A stretch of 64,000 nt of DNA. It comes from Dehalococcoidia bacterium. Lineage in GTDB: Bacteria; Chloroflexota; Dehalococcoidia; SM23-28-2; HRBIN24. Positions 7,454-17,133 of this stretch are shown here, piece by piece. Location of the stretch: contig JAVVHA010000006.1 in the NCBI GenBank assembly GCA_032249735.1, positions 1 through 64,000 on the forward strand, written 5' to 3'. The notes below the pieces were generated by a model. That model was not told the DNA's origin. It did no database searches and saw nothing but the letters and a program-made list of their open reading frames with translations. Within the stretch, counting starts at the first letter, position 1; every line of letters begins with the position of its first letter. The position numbers and the translations under genes are program-made.

Positions 7454-7974
7454 TCCTCCCTAAGTCGAGCGGCCAGGGCCTTTAGGGCTGCCCAGCGGCT
7501 GTCCATGGGGGCTGGGCAACGGCACTTCCCGGCGTTAAGATCGCCCCCACACTGGGGACAGAGGCCACGACAGTCGGGTCGGCACAAGGGGGCCAGGGGC
7601 TGGGCCATGATGGCATATTGACGCACCGACTCGTGCAGGTCTAGCACAAAGTCGGGCCCAATGGTGAAGTTGTCAGACTCCTCAGGCAGAGGGATGGGGG
7701 CGCCTGTAAGGACGTCCACCACGGGCAAGAACTCCTCCTCGAAACCCAGGTCCAGGGGGTAGTCCACCTCCGCCAAGCAGCGGGCGCACTGACCATGGCT
7801 TATGCCCTTTAGCGAGGCCCGCACTAGGATGCCACGGTTGGTGCGCACTAGCTCCACCATACCCGCCATCTGCCACAGGGTCACGTCCTCTAACTGCAGT
7901 ATCTCCTCCGAGAGCTGGTAGCGGGTGCAAGTTCCCACCGGTTGCTTCAGCAGGTATGTGACACGGAACCGCAT
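7450..7974 (-). CDS. DUF177 (YceD-like) protein
   Basis: 174 residues from the ATG at 7974, preferred over the upstream GTG because AGGTGGGG lies at better spacing. DUF177 marks are the CARCL motif near the middle (QCARCLAEVDYPL) and the C-terminal CRPDCRGLCPQCG, giving two cysteine pairs. The family is linked with 23S rRNA and large-subunit accumulation and nearly always precedes rpmF, as here. Divergently oriented to the zinc-ribbon operon at 8075. Confidence 0.9.
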   Translation of the reverse strand: MRFRVTYLLKQPVGTCTRYQLSEEILQLEDVTLWQMAGMVELVRTNRGILVRASLKGISHGQCARCLAEVDYPLDLGFEEEFLPVVDVLTGAPIPLPEESDNFTIGPDFVLDLHESVRQYAIMAQPLAPLCRPDCRGLCPQCGGDLNAGKCRCPAPMDSRWAALKALAARLREE

Positions 7975-8005
7975 AAACGACCCCACCTAGGGGCTCTCTT
8001 GTTCC

Positions 8006-8035
8006 TTGTCAGTGGCCCTCTGCTCAGTTTATAAT
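8006..8035 (+). promoter_or_regulatory. Promoter of the zinc-ribbon/recombinase-like/rnhA operon
   Basis: TTGTCA (8006-8011), an 18-nt spacer and TATAAT (8030-8035), about 40 nt before the start codon at 8075. Confidence 0.6.
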
Positions 8036-8074
8036 CCCTTCGCAGGCCTTGTCCAGCCCCCTCGGGAGCCCGGC

Positions 8075-8776
8075 ATGAGCTCTATATCCCGACTTTATGC
8101 CTTGCAGGAGACAGACCTAGCCATTGATGCCCTCAGGCAACGCCTTTCCGACGTCATCTCCCAGCTAGGGGAGTGGGAGGAGGTGAAGGCCCTCAGGGAG
8201 GAGGTGGATAGCAGGAGGCGTCGCCTGGAGGGGTTGCGACGTCAGCAACGGGATCTGGAGCTGGAGTTGGGGGGTCTGCGGGACAAGGCCAAGGCGGTGG
8301 AGCGCAAGCTCTACGGGGGTGAGGTGCGCAATCCCAAAGAGCTGCAGAGCCTGCAGGACGACCTGCATGCCCTGATGCGCCAGATCTCCCACAAGGAGGA
8401 CATGGTCCTGCAGCTCATGCTGGAGGCGGAAGAGGAGGAAAAAGCGTTACAGGAGGCCCAGGCTCACCTCTCCAGCCTTCTTCAAGAGTGGGAAAAGGAA
8501 CAAGAGGCGTTAACCGCTGAGAAGGTGAGGCTGGAGCAGGAGCTGGGGCGGCTGGAAGAGGTGCGAGCGGGCCAGGCGAGGCAAGTGGACCCCCCTCTTC
8601 TCGCCCTGTATGAGGGGCTACGATCCCGCCGCCAGGGCAGGGCCGTCGCCAGGGTGGAGCGAGGCCTGTGCGGGGGGTGCCACATCGCCCTGCCCACTTA
8701 CCTGGTGCAGAAAGCACGGGCTGGCAACGCCCCCGTGCAGTGTACCAGCTGCGAGCGCATCCTGTTTGCAGGCTAG
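8075..8776 (+). CDS. Coiled-coil protein with C4 zinc ribbon (DUF164/CT398-like)
   Basis: 233 residues from an ATG with GGGAG upstream. A long heptad-rich helix (about 10-185) is followed by a C4 zinc ribbon with CGGC (LCGGCHIALP) and CTSC (QCTSCERILF), the plan of the DUF164/COG1579 family. The family is thought to act in nucleic-acid or nucleotide handling, but its exact role is unknown. The recombinase-like gene starts 2 nt after its stop, and rnhA follows, so the three are one transcript. Confidence 0.88.
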   Translation: MSSISRLYALQETDLAIDALRQRLSDVISQLGEWEEVKALREEVDSRRRRLEGLRRQQRDLELELGGLRDKAKAVERKLYGGEVRNPKELQSLQDDLHALMRQISHKEDMVLQLMLEAEEEEKALQEAQAHLSSLLQEWEKEQEALTAEKVRLEQELGRLEEVRAGQARQVDPPLLALYEGLRSRRQGRAVARVERGLCGGCHIALPTYLVQKARAGNAPVQCTSCERILFAG

Positions 8777-8778
8777 AG

Positions 8779-10002
8779 ATGCGAGGCTGGGGCTTCTTTC
8801 CCGGTGCCCTTCCTGGCCAGCAGCAGGCCTTCCTGGCTCTCTGCCGCAAGAAGGGTCTTGAGCCGGGGCCCTGGCTCACCGAGGGCAGACCTGAGGAGGT
8901 GGTGCGTGGCCTTGGGCCCGGCGATGTGCTGGTGGTGCCTGGACCTGAGGCCCTGGGCCCCGACGCCGCGTCCGCCTCCTGGGCCTATTTCCAGGCCCTA
9001 GCCGCCGGTGCTCAGGTGGTGGACTTGGCTGGCCAGGACTTGGCAGCTCATATCGTGAGCATGGGAGCAGACCCCCGAGGTGGGCAGGTGCGGGAGGCTA
9101 TGGCGCGACGGGCCGTGCGAGGCCAAGTGCTGGGGCGCCCCCCTTTTGGCTACCGCATAGGCCCCCAGAGGCGGCTAGAGGTGAACCCCCAAGAGGGGGA
9201 GGTGGTCCGCCTCATCTTCCGCCTTTACGTGAGGCAGCGGCTGGGCCTGCGCCGCCTGGTGCAGCACCTCAATTCCCTGGGCCTCCCCACCCGCACAGGC
9301 AGGGCTTGGACGGTGGCTGCTGTGCGAGATGTCTTGCGCAACCGGGCCTACGTAGGCACATATCGCCGATTCGGCGTCAGGGTGCCAGCCAGCCACCCGC
9401 CCCTGGTATCTCACGAGGAGTTCCAGCAGGCCCAGGAGCGGCTGCAGCAGGGGTCCAAGGGCCGACTCCGCCAAAGCTCGGGCGATACGTTTGCCCTGGC
9501 GGGGATGGCCTTCTGCGCCTATTGTGGTGGGAGCATGGTGGGGGTAAGACGTCGTCAAGTTTGGCGGCGCCACGATGGGACGCCCCAGGAGGGCCTCTAT
9601 CGCTACTACCAGTGTGGCTCTCGCCTCAACCGCAGCATGTGCGACTACCACACCTGGCGGGCCGATGAGCTGGAGCGTGAGGTGGTCCAGGCCCTACTAC
9701 AAGGCACGGCCCAGCCTGGCACGAGGCCCCTGCACGCCGAGGCTCAGCAAGAGCGCTTGCGCCGCAGCCTGCGGCGTCTTTTGCAGATGGTGGCCCGTGG
9801 GGACATCTCCCTGGAGGAGTGGCGTCAGGAGGGGATAGAACTGGTGACCCAAGCGGAAATCCCCCTGGCCTCTCAGGAAGCCAGGTCGCTATTGGCCTCC
9901 TGGGACTCCCTTTCACCTCCAGACCGTAGGCGTGTGCTCCTAACTCTGGTGGAAAGGGTGGAGGTCTGGGACGACCATGTGGAGGTGGTGGCCCGTCCAT
10001 GA
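8779..10002 (+). CDS. Serine-recombinase-like protein lacking the catalytic serine
   Basis: 407 residues. Residues about 105-225 match the Recombinase domain (GRPPFGYR, VVRLIFRLY, LNSLGLPTRTG, VRDVLRNRAYVGTY), followed by a zinc-beta-ribbon with C246, C249, C279, C288 and a C-terminal helical part. In active members an N-terminal resolvase domain has YxRxS and LDRLSR motifs. Here the corresponding stretches read GFFPGALPG (5-13) and GPEALGP (55-61), so the nucleophile Ser and the Asp-Arg pair are missing. It sits 2 nt after the zinc-ribbon gene and overlaps rnhA by 4 nt, with no flanking att-like repeats or mobile genes. I infer a domesticated DNA-binding protein, not an active integrase. The ATG at 8779 is chosen as the first after the preceding stop. 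Confidence 0.85.
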   Translation: MRGWGFFPGALPGQQQAFLALCRKKGLEPGPWLTEGRPEEVVRGLGPGDVLVVPGPEALGPDAASASWAYFQALAAGAQVVDLAGQDLAAHIVSMGADPRGGQVREAMARRAVRGQVLGRPPFGYRIGPQRRLEVNPQEGEVVRLIFRLYVRQRLGLRRLVQHLNSLGLPTRTGRAWTVAAVRDVLRNRAYVGTYRRFGVRVPASHPPLVSHEEFQQAQERLQQGSKGRLRQSSGDTFALAGMAFCAYCGGSMVGVRRRQVWRRHDGTPQEGLYRYYQCGSRLNRSMCDYHTWRADELEREVVQALLQGTAQPGTRPLHAEAQQERLRRSLRRLLQMVARGDISLEEWRQEGIELVTQAEIPLASQEARSLLASWDSLSPPDRRRVLLTLVERVEVWDDHVEVVARP

Positions 10003-10409
10003 CCAAGGTGGTGGCCTATGCCGATGGCGCCTCTCGTGGCAACCCAGGCCCAGCGGCCATCGGTGTCGTCCTGATGGACGAAGCTGGGAAGGAGCTGTAT
10101 ACTGTTTCCAAGCCTATTGGGGTGGCCACCAACAATCAGGCCGAGTACCGGGCGGCCATCGCCGCCCTGGAGGCTGCCCTAGCGTTGGGCGCGACCAAGG
10201 TGGAGCTGCGTATGGACTCCCAGCTGGTGGTGCGCCAGATCCAGCACCGCTACCGCGTGCGGGACCCCAACCTGAGGCCCTTGTTCCATCGGCTGCTGGA
10301 GCTGAGGCGCCGCTTCCAGGAGTTCGTGGCCGTGGACATCCCCAGGGAGGAGAACAGGCGGGCCGATGCCCTGGCTAATGAGGCCTTGGATAGAGGAGCG
10401 CAGCCATAA
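9999..10409 (+). CDS. rnhA: RNase HI-like ribonuclease
   Basis: 136 residues. Catalytic acids are D9 (AYADGASRGNPG), E49 (NNQAEY), D73 (RMDSQ) and D123 (RRADALAN). The sequence lacks the basic protrusion of E. coli RNase HI, as in many short archaeal-type or Gram-positive enzymes. It cuts RNA in RNA-DNA hybrids. The start overlaps the recombinase-like gene by 4 nt. Confidence 0.93.
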   Translation: MTKVVAYADGASRGNPGPAAIGVVLMDEAGKELYTVSKPIGVATNNQAEYRAAIAALEAALALGATKVELRMDSQLVVRQIQHRYRVRDPNLRPLFHRLLELRRRFQEFVAVDIPREENRRADALANEALDRGAQP

Positions 10410-10431
10410 ATAAGGATAGGGAGGTTGGGCC

Positions 10432-11223
10432 ATGAGCTATCAGCGCATCACATATGAGAAGAGGGATCGGGTCGCCCTCATCGTCCTCAACCGCCCGGAG
10501 GTCCTCAACGCCATGGACCCGTTGATGGGCGATGAGCTGGTCATGGCCCTTAAGGAGGCGCGGGAGGACAAGGGGGTAGGGTGCGTGGTCATCACCGGCG
10601 CTGGCCGCGCCTTCTGCTCCGGTGCTGATGTCAAGGTCTTCCGCCAGATGATCGAGGGGCAGGTGCAGAGGCGGACGGTGGTGGACGAGGACCTGTTCGA
10701 CGTCATCTTCGACCACCCCAAGCCCATCATCGCTGCTGTCAACGGCCCCGCTGTGGGCATCGGCGCCACCATGACCTTGCCCTGCGACATCCGCCTGGCC
10801 TCGGAGCAGGCCCGATTCGGGTTCATATTCGCCCGCGTGGGCCTCATCCTGGAGTTTGGCAGCACCTTCCTGCTGCCCCGCATCATCGGCCTGGGCAAGG
10901 CGCTGGAGCTGGCCATGACCGCCCGCCTCATCGATGCTCACGAGGCCAAGGAGATAGGTTTGGTGAGCCAGGTCTTCCCCCAGGACCGCTTCCTGGAGGA
11001 GGTGATGGCTTACGCTTCCCAGATCGCCAATGGCCCCACCCGCACCCTGGGCTGGATGAAGGAGGCGGTGCACAGGTCCATCCAGGCCGATCTGCCCACG
11101 GCCCGCCGTATCGAAGGCGAGATCCTGGACCGGTGCCGGCGCTCTCCCGAGCACCGGGAGGGGGTCATGGCCTTCCTGGAGAAGCGCCAGCCCCGCTGGG
11201 CGGAGATAGCAGAGCAGTCCTAG
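10432..11223 (+). CDS. Enoyl-CoA hydratase/isomerase family protein
   Basis: 263 residues from an ATG with GGGAGG upstream. Crotonase fold signs are NRPEVLNAMD (20-29), the oxyanion loop FCSGADVK (about 60-67) and the second loop GPAVGIGATMTLPCD (AAVNGPAVG). A usual catalytic Glu is at FARVGLILEFG rather than in the first loop, as in other hydratases acting on straight-chain enoyl-CoA. It shares a 4-bp CTAG palindrome as stop with the convergent fumarase gene. The substrate is not predictable. Confidence 0.88.
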   Translation: MSYQRITYEKRDRVALIVLNRPEVLNAMDPLMGDELVMALKEAREDKGVGCVVITGAGRAFCSGADVKVFRQMIEGQVQRRTVVDEDLFDVIFDHPKPIIAAVNGPAVGIGATMTLPCDIRLASEQARFGFIFARVGLILEFGSTFLLPRIIGLGKALELAMTARLIDAHEAKEIGLVSQVFPQDRFLEEVMAYASQIANGPTRTLGWMKEAVHRSIQADLPTARRIEGEILDRCRRSPEHREGVMAFLEKRQPRWAEIAEQS

Positions 11224-12635
11224 CCCGATACAGGCCCCACCCCCAGCCCTGGCTCCGTCATGCGGGCTGGGTCCAGGAGGCGGTCCAGCTCCTCCTCTGA
11301 GAGCTGGGTGCGCTCGCGGGCCACCTCCCTTATGGTGCGCCCTGTCCTGGCCGCCTCTTTGGCCACCTCGGCCGCAGCATCGTATCCGATGGCTGGGGCC
11401 AGGGCGGTGGCCAGCATGAGCCCCTTCTCTACCATCTCTGGCCCTTTGGCGGTGGCCTCCAGGCCTTCCACGCACTTCTCCCGGAAGTTTCGGGCGGCGT
11501 TGGCGAGGATGTCGATGGCCTGCAGGAGGTTATAGGCGGCCATGGGCATCATCAGGTTCAGCTCAAAGTAGCCCCCTTGCCCCGCCTGGGCCACCGCCAT
11601 ATCGTTCCCCAAGACCTGGCCGCAGACCTGGATAAGGGACTCGGCGATGACGGGGTTCACCTTGCCGGGCATGATGGAGCTGCCGGGCTGGACCTCTGGC
11701 AGCTGTAGCTCTCCCAGGCCGGCCCGCGGCCCCGAGGCCATCCAACGGATATCGTTGGCTATCTTCTGCAGGGAGATGGCCACGGTGCGCAGGCAGCCGC
11801 TGGCCATCACCACGTTGTCCAGCGTGGCTTGGAGAGCGAAGTGGTTGTCCGTCTCATGCACCTCCAGCCCCAACTCCTGGGACAGGAGCCGGCAGACACG
11901 GCCTGCAAACTCGGGGTGGGTGTTGACCCCTGTGCCCACGGCCGTGCCGCCCAAGGGCAGCTCCGACAGCTCTTCCATGGCGTAGCGCACACGTCGGATC
12001 CCCCGCGCCACTTGGCCGGCGTAGCCCTGGAACTCCTGGCCGAGGCGAATGGGGGTGGCATCCATGAGGTGGGTGCGCCCCGTCTTGATGATGCCCCAGA
12101 ACTGTCGCGCCTTGGCCATAAGGGCCTCCTGCAGCCCCTCCAGGGCGGGGATGAGGCGGCGGGCCATGCCCTCCAGGGCTGCCAGGTGGAGGGCGGTGGG
12201 GATGACATCGTTGGAGGACTGGCCCAGGTTTACATGGTCGTTGGGGTGGACAAGCCTCGTCCCGCGCTGGCCCCCCAGGATCTCGGTGGCCCGGTTGGCG
12301 ATGACCTCATTGGCGTTCATGTTGGTGGAGGTGCCCGAGCCCGTCTGGAAGACGTCCACCACGAACTGATGGTCGTGGTGGCCCTGGTAAACCTCCCACG
12401 CGGCCTGTTGGATGGCCTGGGCCAACCGGTGGTCTAATAGGCCCAGCTGGGCATTGACCTGGGCCGCTGCCCACTTAATGAGTCCCAGCATGCGCACGAA
12501 GGAGGTGGGCATGCGCAGGCCCGATATGGGGAAGTTGAGGACAGCCCTCTGAGTGGAGGCTCCGTAGTAGGCGTCGGCGGGAACCTCCATGGGGCCCATG
12601 GAATCGCGCTCGATGCGGCTCCTTCCCTCGGCCAC
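11220..12635 (-). CDS. fumC: Class II fumarate hydratase
   Basis: About 471 residues from a GTG at 12635 with GAGGTGAG five bases before it; longer readings have no homologous sequence. Family marks are RIERDSMG and PADAYYGASTQRA at the N-terminus, SSNDVIPTALHLA, GRTHLMDATP, and the mobile signature loop GSSIMPGKVNP. It interconverts fumarate and malate in the TCA cycle. The end overlaps the hydratase gene in convergent orientation. Aspartase is a related alternative, but GRTHLMDATPIRLGQE and the fumarase context favour FumC. Confidence 0.92.
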   Translation of the reverse strand: MAEGRSRIERDSMGPMEVPADAYYGASTQRAVLNFPISGLRMPTSFVRMLGLIKWAAAQVNAQLGLLDHRLAQAIQQAAWEVYQGHHDHQFVVDVFQTGSGTSTNMNANEVIANRATEILGGQRGTRLVHPNDHVNLGQSSNDVIPTALHLAALEGMARRLIPALEGLQEALMAKARQFWGIIKTGRTHLMDATPIRLGQEFQGYAGQVARGIRRVRYAMEELSELPLGGTAVGTGVNTHPEFAGRVCRLLSQELGLEVHETDNHFALQATLDNVVMASGCLRTVAISLQKIANDIRWMASGPRAGLGELQLPEVQPGSSIMPGKVNPVIAESLIQVCGQVLGNDMAVAQAGQGGYFELNLMMPMAAYNLLQAIDILANAARNFREKCVEGLEATAKGPEMVEKGLMLATALAPAIGYDAAAEVAKEAARTGRTIREVARERTQLSEEELDRLLDPARMTEPGLGVGPVSG

Positions 12636-12714
12636 GTCTCTCACCTCGCGAAAGGTCTTCGGCCAAGGCCATATTAGGCCTTCAGAAGGGCGAGGGCTAG
12701 GCCTCCTGGCCTCC

Positions 12715-14211
12715 TCAGAGAGAGAAGAGGTTCCTGCCGCTCTCCTTATGGTGGCGGACGTGGCCCTTGCGGCCGATGAACTCCTCGCGGCACATGAGCC
12801 AGAGGAGCTCGCGGTCGGGGCCCACGTTGGCCCAGAAGCGGGGACCTTCCTCCAGGCGGCCCACCACGATGCCCTCCTCGGGCTCACCGTCCCGCCCAAA
12901 GACCACGGTGTACGCTTCCACGATGCCGGTGCCCTGGGCCTCCTCGGCCAGGGGTGGCGATGGCTGGGCGGCGATGCGGGCCTCGTCCTCCCTGGGGTCG
13001 TAAGGGTGGAACGTCCTGGGTGGGCGGCCGGAGTAGATGCCAGCCGAGTGCTTGGTGAAGTACCACCCCATGCCTGTGATCATGGCCTTCTTCTCGGGCT
13101 CCCTGCGCAGCCTCTCCACGGCCGTGGCGATGGAGTGAGAGCAGTAGTTGTTGCCGGGCCCTCCGGCGTAGGGGAGGCCGCCGGTGAGGGTGTAGGGGCG
13201 GGGGTCATCCAGATCCATGCCCAGGCAGAGCATGGCCGCCTGCACCGCCGAAGGGAAGCAGGAGTAAAAGTCGAACATGTCCACCTCCTCAGGGGAGAGG
13301 CCGGCCAGCTCCAGGGCCCGCTGCAACACCAGCTCCTGTGCTAGAGAGCCGTGGAAGGATGGGCGCTCGCTCATGAACCATTTGTCGGTCAAATAGGTAC
13401 CCGCCCAAATGTAGACCCATCGTTCTTGGGGGATGCCCAGCTGCCGGGCGGCATCCACGCTGCAGAGGATAAGGGCCGCCCCCTGGTTCACCTCCATGAT
13501 GGCGTTCATGTACTTGGGATAGGGGAAGCAGATCATGCGGTTCTGGGGGGTGACGGTGACGATCTCCTCCGGTGTACGGCGGATAGGGAACCAGGCGTAG
13601 GGGTTTTGGGCGGCCACCTCTGTCATACGGGCGCATAGTAGGCCCAGGCGGCGCTGGTGCTCTTCCAGCGAAAGGCTCATACGGGCGCGGATGGCGTTCT
13701 CATACAATGGGTACACGCGGATAGGCAGGGTGGCCCCGTGGCGTTGCTCTATTTCGTTGGTGGGCACCCTCGTATCCTCTATCTGTCTGGGGGTGGATCG
13801 GGGCGTCCACGGGAGGGTCTTGCCTTGGCGGCGGGCGGACATGAAGGAGTCCATGGCCTCCGCTCCCGCGATGAGGCATACGTCCATCTCTCCTCGCCAG
13901 ATGGCCGCTGCCGCCTTTCCCACCAGACGCTGGGGCGTCTCGCCGCCGATGCCGGAATAAAGGGTGTGGCCAGGGGTGGCTCCCAAGCGCTGGGCCAGCA
14001 TGCCAGGGGCGTCCTCATAGGCCCAGGAGATGATGTTCACCACCTGTAAGGAGTCCAGGCGGGCCAGTATTTGGGGACGGCCAGTGTCGGCGGCAGCCGC
14101 CCTGGCCGCCATCTCCATCAGCTCCAAGGGCTCCTTGGCCTCCTGTAAGGTGGCCGGCCTGTCCACTACCTGTCCTACGCCCACGATGATGGGAAGACGG
14201 GCTTGGTCCAT
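12715..14211 (-). CDS. Thiolase-like protein (acetyl-CoA acetyltransferase family, extra C-terminal domain)
   Basis: 498 residues from an ATG with GGGAGGAG. The N-terminal part has the thiolase fold (GVGQVVDRP, LYSGIGGETPQRLVGKAAAAI, LIAGAEA) and the later GGLPYAGGPGNNYCSHS, near the position of the GHP/CG motifs. A classical active-site Cys in the first half (GGN-x-CAS) is replaced by YSGIGGETPQR, so catalysis resembling ordinary thiolases is doubtful. The C-terminal 80 residues match the extra beta-rich domain of type-1 thiolase-like proteins (EAYTVVFGRDGEPEEGIVVGRLEEG). It may act in acyl-CoA or sterol metabolism. A promoter lies just upstream. Confidence 0.8.
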   Translation of the reverse strand: MDQARLPIIVGVGQVVDRPATLQEAKEPLELMEMAARAAAADTGRPQILARLDSLQVVNIISWAYEDAPGMLAQRLGATPGHTLYSGIGGETPQRLVGKAAAAIWRGEMDVCLIAGAEAMDSFMSARRQGKTLPWTPRSTPRQIEDTRVPTNEIEQRHGATLPIRVYPLYENAIRARMSLSLEEHQRRLGLLCARMTEVAAQNPYAWFPIRRTPEEIVTVTPQNRMICFPYPKYMNAIMEVNQGAALILCSVDAARQLGIPQERWVYIWAGTYLTDKWFMSERPSFHGSLAQELVLQRALELAGLSPEEVDMFDFYSCFPSAVQAAMLCLGMDLDDPRPYTLTGGLPYAGGPGNNYCSHSIATAVERLRREPEKKAMITGMGWYFTKHSAGIYSGRPPRTFHPYDPREDEARIAAQPSPPLAEEAQGTGIVEAYTVVFGRDGEPEEGIVVGRLEEGPRFWANVGPDRELLWLMCREEFIGRKGHVRHHKESGRNLFSL

Positions 14212-14253
14212 CTCTCCTCCCTCACTTTTACGCGCAGGTAATACGCCACACCA

Positions 14254-14282
14254 AAGATAAGGCCCCAAGGGCCCATGGTCAA
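14254..14282 (-). promoter_or_regulatory. Promoter of the thiolase-like gene
   Basis: TTGACC (plus 14277-14282), 17 nt, TATCTT (plus 14254-14259) on the minus strand, between the clpC stop and the thiolase-like ATG. Confidence 0.5.
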
Positions 14283-14286
14283 CGCC

Positions 14287-16731
14287 TCAGGGGGTGGCGG
14301 TGGCCAAGGCCTTTTGGAAGGTGTACTGGCCGTCGCGGTAGTCCACCAGGACGGTGTCCCCCTCCTGGAATTGGCCCGCCAGGACCTGGAGGGCCAGGGG
14401 GTTGGCGATACGCCGCTCAATGGTGCGGCGGAGGGGGCGGGCGCCGAAGTTGGGGTCGTAGCCCTCCCGCACCAGGGCCGCCTTGGCCGCCTCGGTCAGC
14501 TCCAGCCCCAGGCCTCTCTCTTGCAGCCGCTCCCGCAGGTCCTTGAGCATGAGCTCCACGATCTGCTTCAGGTCCTCCTCGGTGAGGGGGTCGAAGACGA
14601 TGATCTCGTCGATGCGGTTGAGGAGCTCGGGGCGGAAGGTCTGGCGGAGAGCGCGCTCGGCCGCCTCCTTGAGGCGCTCCTTCTCCGCCTGGGAGGGCTT
14701 GGCTTGGGCGATGAAGCCGAAGGCGGGCCGCTGGAACTCCTCGGTGCCCAGGTTGGAGGTCATGATGATGATGGTGTTGCGGAAGTCCACAGTACGGCCG
14801 TGGCCGTCGGTGAGGCGCCCGTCCTCCAGCACTTGCAGGAGGATGTTCCACACGTCGGGATGGGCCTTCTCCACCTCGTCGAAGAGGATGACGCGGTAGG
14901 GGCGGCGTCGCACTGCCTCGGTGAGCTGACCGCCCTCCTCATACCCCACGTATCCGGGGGGGGCGCCGATGAGGCGGGAGACGGTGTGTTGCTCCTGGTA
15001 CTCGGACATGTCGATGCGCACCATGGCCTCCTCATCGTCGAACAGAAGCTCGGCCAAGGCCTTGGCCAGCTCCGTCTTGCCCACCCCTGTGGGACCCAGG
15101 AAGATGAAGGAGCCGATGGGGCGCTTGGGGTCCTTGAGGCCTGCCCTGGCGCGGCGGATGGCGTTGGCCACCGCCTGCACTGCCTCGTCCTGGCCCACGA
15201 TGCGCTGGTGGAGCCGCTCCTCCAGGTGGAGGAGCTTCTCGTCCTCTCCCTCCATGAGGCGGGCGACGGGGATGCCGGTGGCCTGCGAGACCACTTGGGC
15301 GATGTCCTCGGCATCCACCACCAGGTCGATGTGATGCTTCTGGGCCCACTGGGCGCGGGCCTGGGCCAACTCCTCCTCCTTCCTCAAGCGCTCCGCCTTG
15401 AGGTTGGCCGCCCGCTCGTACTCGCCACGGGTGGCGGCCGCCTCCTCCTCCCGCTTGAGGCGCTGCACCTCCTCCTGGAGCTGGCGCAGCTCAGGTGGGA
15501 GCATCTGGGCCTCGATGACATGGCGGGAGGCGGCCTCGTCGATGAGGTCGATGGCCTTGTCGGGCAGGAAGCGGGAGGTGATGTAGCGGTGGGAAAGCCT
15601 GGCCGCCGCCTCCAGGGCGTCATCGGTGATCTTCACCTTATGGTGGGCCTCATAGCGGGGGCGAAGGCCCTTGAGCATCTCGATGGTCTCCTCCACCGAG
15701 GGCTCTTCCACGTATACGGGCGAGAAGCGGCGCTCCAGGGCGGGGTCGGACTCGATGTACCTGCGGTAGTCATCCAGGGTGGTGGCGCCGATGCACCGGA
15801 GCTCGCCGCGGGCCAAGGCCGGCTTCATCATGGTGGAGGCGTCGATGGCGCTCCCCTCGGCCGAGCCCGCCCCCACCACCTGGTGGATCTCGTCGATGAA
15901 GATGATGACCTCCCCTTGGGCCTGCTTGATCTCGTCCAGGACGGCCTTCATGCGCTCTTCGAACTCGCCCCGGAATTTGGACCCGGCCACCATGGCAGCG
16001 ATGTCCAGGGCCAACAGCCGCTTGCCCTTGAGGGAGTCGGGGACATCACCTTGGACCATCTTCTGGGCCAGCCCCTCCACGATGGCCGTCTTCCCTACGC
16101 CCGGCTCGCCGATGAGCACGGGGTTGTTCTTGGTGCGGCGGTTGAGGATCTGCATCACCCGCTTTATCTCCTCTTCGCGCCCGATGACGGGGTCCAGCTT
16201 GCCCTGGCGGGCGGCCTCGGTGAGGTCCACCGAGTAGCGCTCCAGGGCGCGATAGCGGGTCTCCGCCCTAGGGGAGTCCACCCGATGGGCGCCCCGGATC
16301 TCGGCTAGGGCGCGGTAGACCTTCTCCTTGTCGATGCCGAACTGGCGCAGGATGCGGGCCGCTTCCCCATCCCGCTCATCGGCCATGGCGATGAGGATGT
16401 GCTCCACGCCTATGTACTCGTCCCTGAGGCGCTGCGCCTCGGCCTCCGCTCGTTCCAGGAGGCGCACCACCCTGGGGGTCATATAGATCTGGGGGGTGTC
16501 ATAGGCCAGTTTGGGGGTGCGAAGGAGAGCCTCTTCCGCTCGCGAGCGCATGGCCTCCAAATCCACCCCCAGGCGACGGAAGACCTCCTGGGCCAGGTTG
16601 CCTTGGTGGGAGAGCATGGCCACCAGGATGTGCTCCACGTCCCATTGGGCGTGGCGCATCTGGCGCACCAGCTGCTGGCTTTCCGCCAGCACCTCCTGGG
16701 CCTGCTCGGTGAACCGGTCTTGCCTCATCAT
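14287..16731 (-). CDS. clpC: ATP-dependent Clp protease ATPase subunit ClpC
   Basis: 814 residues. Two N-terminal Clp repeats (about 4-75 and 80-145), AAA domain D1 with Walker A GEPGVGKT at 208-215, a short M domain (about 412-465) and D2 with GPTGVGKT at 546-553. The short middle domain and an AFGF tripeptide in D2 (before IAQAK), at the position of the ClpP-docking loop, mark ClpC rather than ClpB. It unfolds proteins and feeds ClpP. It starts 11 nt after hspR in the operon dnaJ-hspR-clpC, so heat-shock control by HspR is expected. clpP is not in the window. Confidence 0.92.
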   Translation of the reverse strand: MMRQDRFTEQAQEVLAESQQLVRQMRHAQWDVEHILVAMLSHQGNLAQEVFRRLGVDLEAMRSRAEEALLRTPKLAYDTPQIYMTPRVVRLLERAEAEAQRLRDEYIGVEHILIAMADERDGEAARILRQFGIDKEKVYRALAEIRGAHRVDSPRAETRYRALERYSVDLTEAARQGKLDPVIGREEEIKRVMQILNRRTKNNPVLIGEPGVGKTAIVEGLAQKMVQGDVPDSLKGKRLLALDIAAMVAGSKFRGEFEERMKAVLDEIKQAQGEVIIFIDEIHQVVGAGSAEGSAIDASTMMKPALARGELRCIGATTLDDYRRYIESDPALERRFSPVYVEEPSVEETIEMLKGLRPRYEAHHKVKITDDALEAAARLSHRYITSRFLPDKAIDLIDEAASRHVIEAQMLPPELRQLQEEVQRLKREEEAAATRGEYERAANLKAERLRKEEELAQARAQWAQKHHIDLVVDAEDIAQVVSQATGIPVARLMEGEDEKLLHLEERLHQRIVGQDEAVQAVANAIRRARAGLKDPKRPIGSFIFLGPTGVGKTELAKALAELLFDDEEAMVRIDMSEYQEQHTVSRLIGAPPGYVGYEEGGQLTEAVRRRPYRVILFDEVEKAHPDVWNILLQVLEDGRLTDGHGRTVDFRNTIIIMTSNLGTEEFQRPAFGFIAQAKPSQAEKERLKEAAERALRQTFRPELLNRIDEIIVFDPLTEEDLKQIVELMLKDLRERLQERGLGLELTEAAKAALVREGYDPNFGARPLRRTIERRIANPLALQVLAGQFQEGDTVLVDYRDGQYTFQKALATATP

Positions 16732-16742
16732 AGCCTATCACC

Positions 16743-17129
16743 TCACTTGGCGGATTCAGCGGACGGGAAGCCCGAGTAGGGCGCTGGCAGGAGGCGGTCG
16801 CGATAGGCCTGCAGCTCCCGCTGCAGGGCCGCTATCTCCCTCTCCAGGGCTTGGATGTGCTCCCGGAGCTTTAAGATGGCCTCGGCCCCCGCCAAGTTCA
16901 CCCCTAGCTCGTCCATGAGCCGCTGGATCTGGCGCAGGCGCTCAATGTCTGCCCGCGAGTAGAGGCGGGTCCGCCCCTTAGAGCGGGCAGGCCTGATGAT
17001 GCCCATGCGCTCGTAGTATCGAAGGGTCTGCTCGTGCATGCCCACCATACGGGCAGCCACCGAGATGACGTATACAGGCTCGTCCTCCGTTGGCTCGTGC
17101 TCCCGCCTGCGCCTGGGCACTGGGGTCAC
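16743..17129 (-). CDS. hspR: Heat-shock repressor HspR (MerR family)
   Basis: 128 residues. The MerR-type winged helix (about 18-90) reads [19 protein letters not shown], then [16 protein letters not shown] and DIERLR, followed by the HspR mark [12 protein letters not shown] and a coiled-coil dimerisation helix (91-120). HspR represses dnaK, dnaJ and clp genes, usually with DnaK as corepressor. It starts 4 nt after dnaJ and precedes clpC, so it is autoregulated in this operon. DnaK and GrpE are not in the window. The classical HAIR site is not visible here; see the intergenic octamers. Confidence 0.93.
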   Translation of the reverse strand: MTPVPRRRREHEPTEDEPVYVISVAARMVGMHEQTLRYYERMGIIRPARSKGRTRLYSRADIERLRQIQRLMDELGVNLAGAEAILKLREHIQALEREIAALQRELQAYRDRLLPAPYSGFPSAESAK

Positions 17130-17133
17130 CTCC

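Noticed and set aside
10375-11475. Open frame opposite the enoyl-CoA hydratase and fumarase ends
   Set aside because: The residues are low-complexity and no family is recognisable; both sense genes are clear.
14275-16308. Long open frame on the plus strand opposite clpC
   Set aside because: It is antisense to an unmistakable ClpC with all motifs; GC-rich codon bias creates such open frames.
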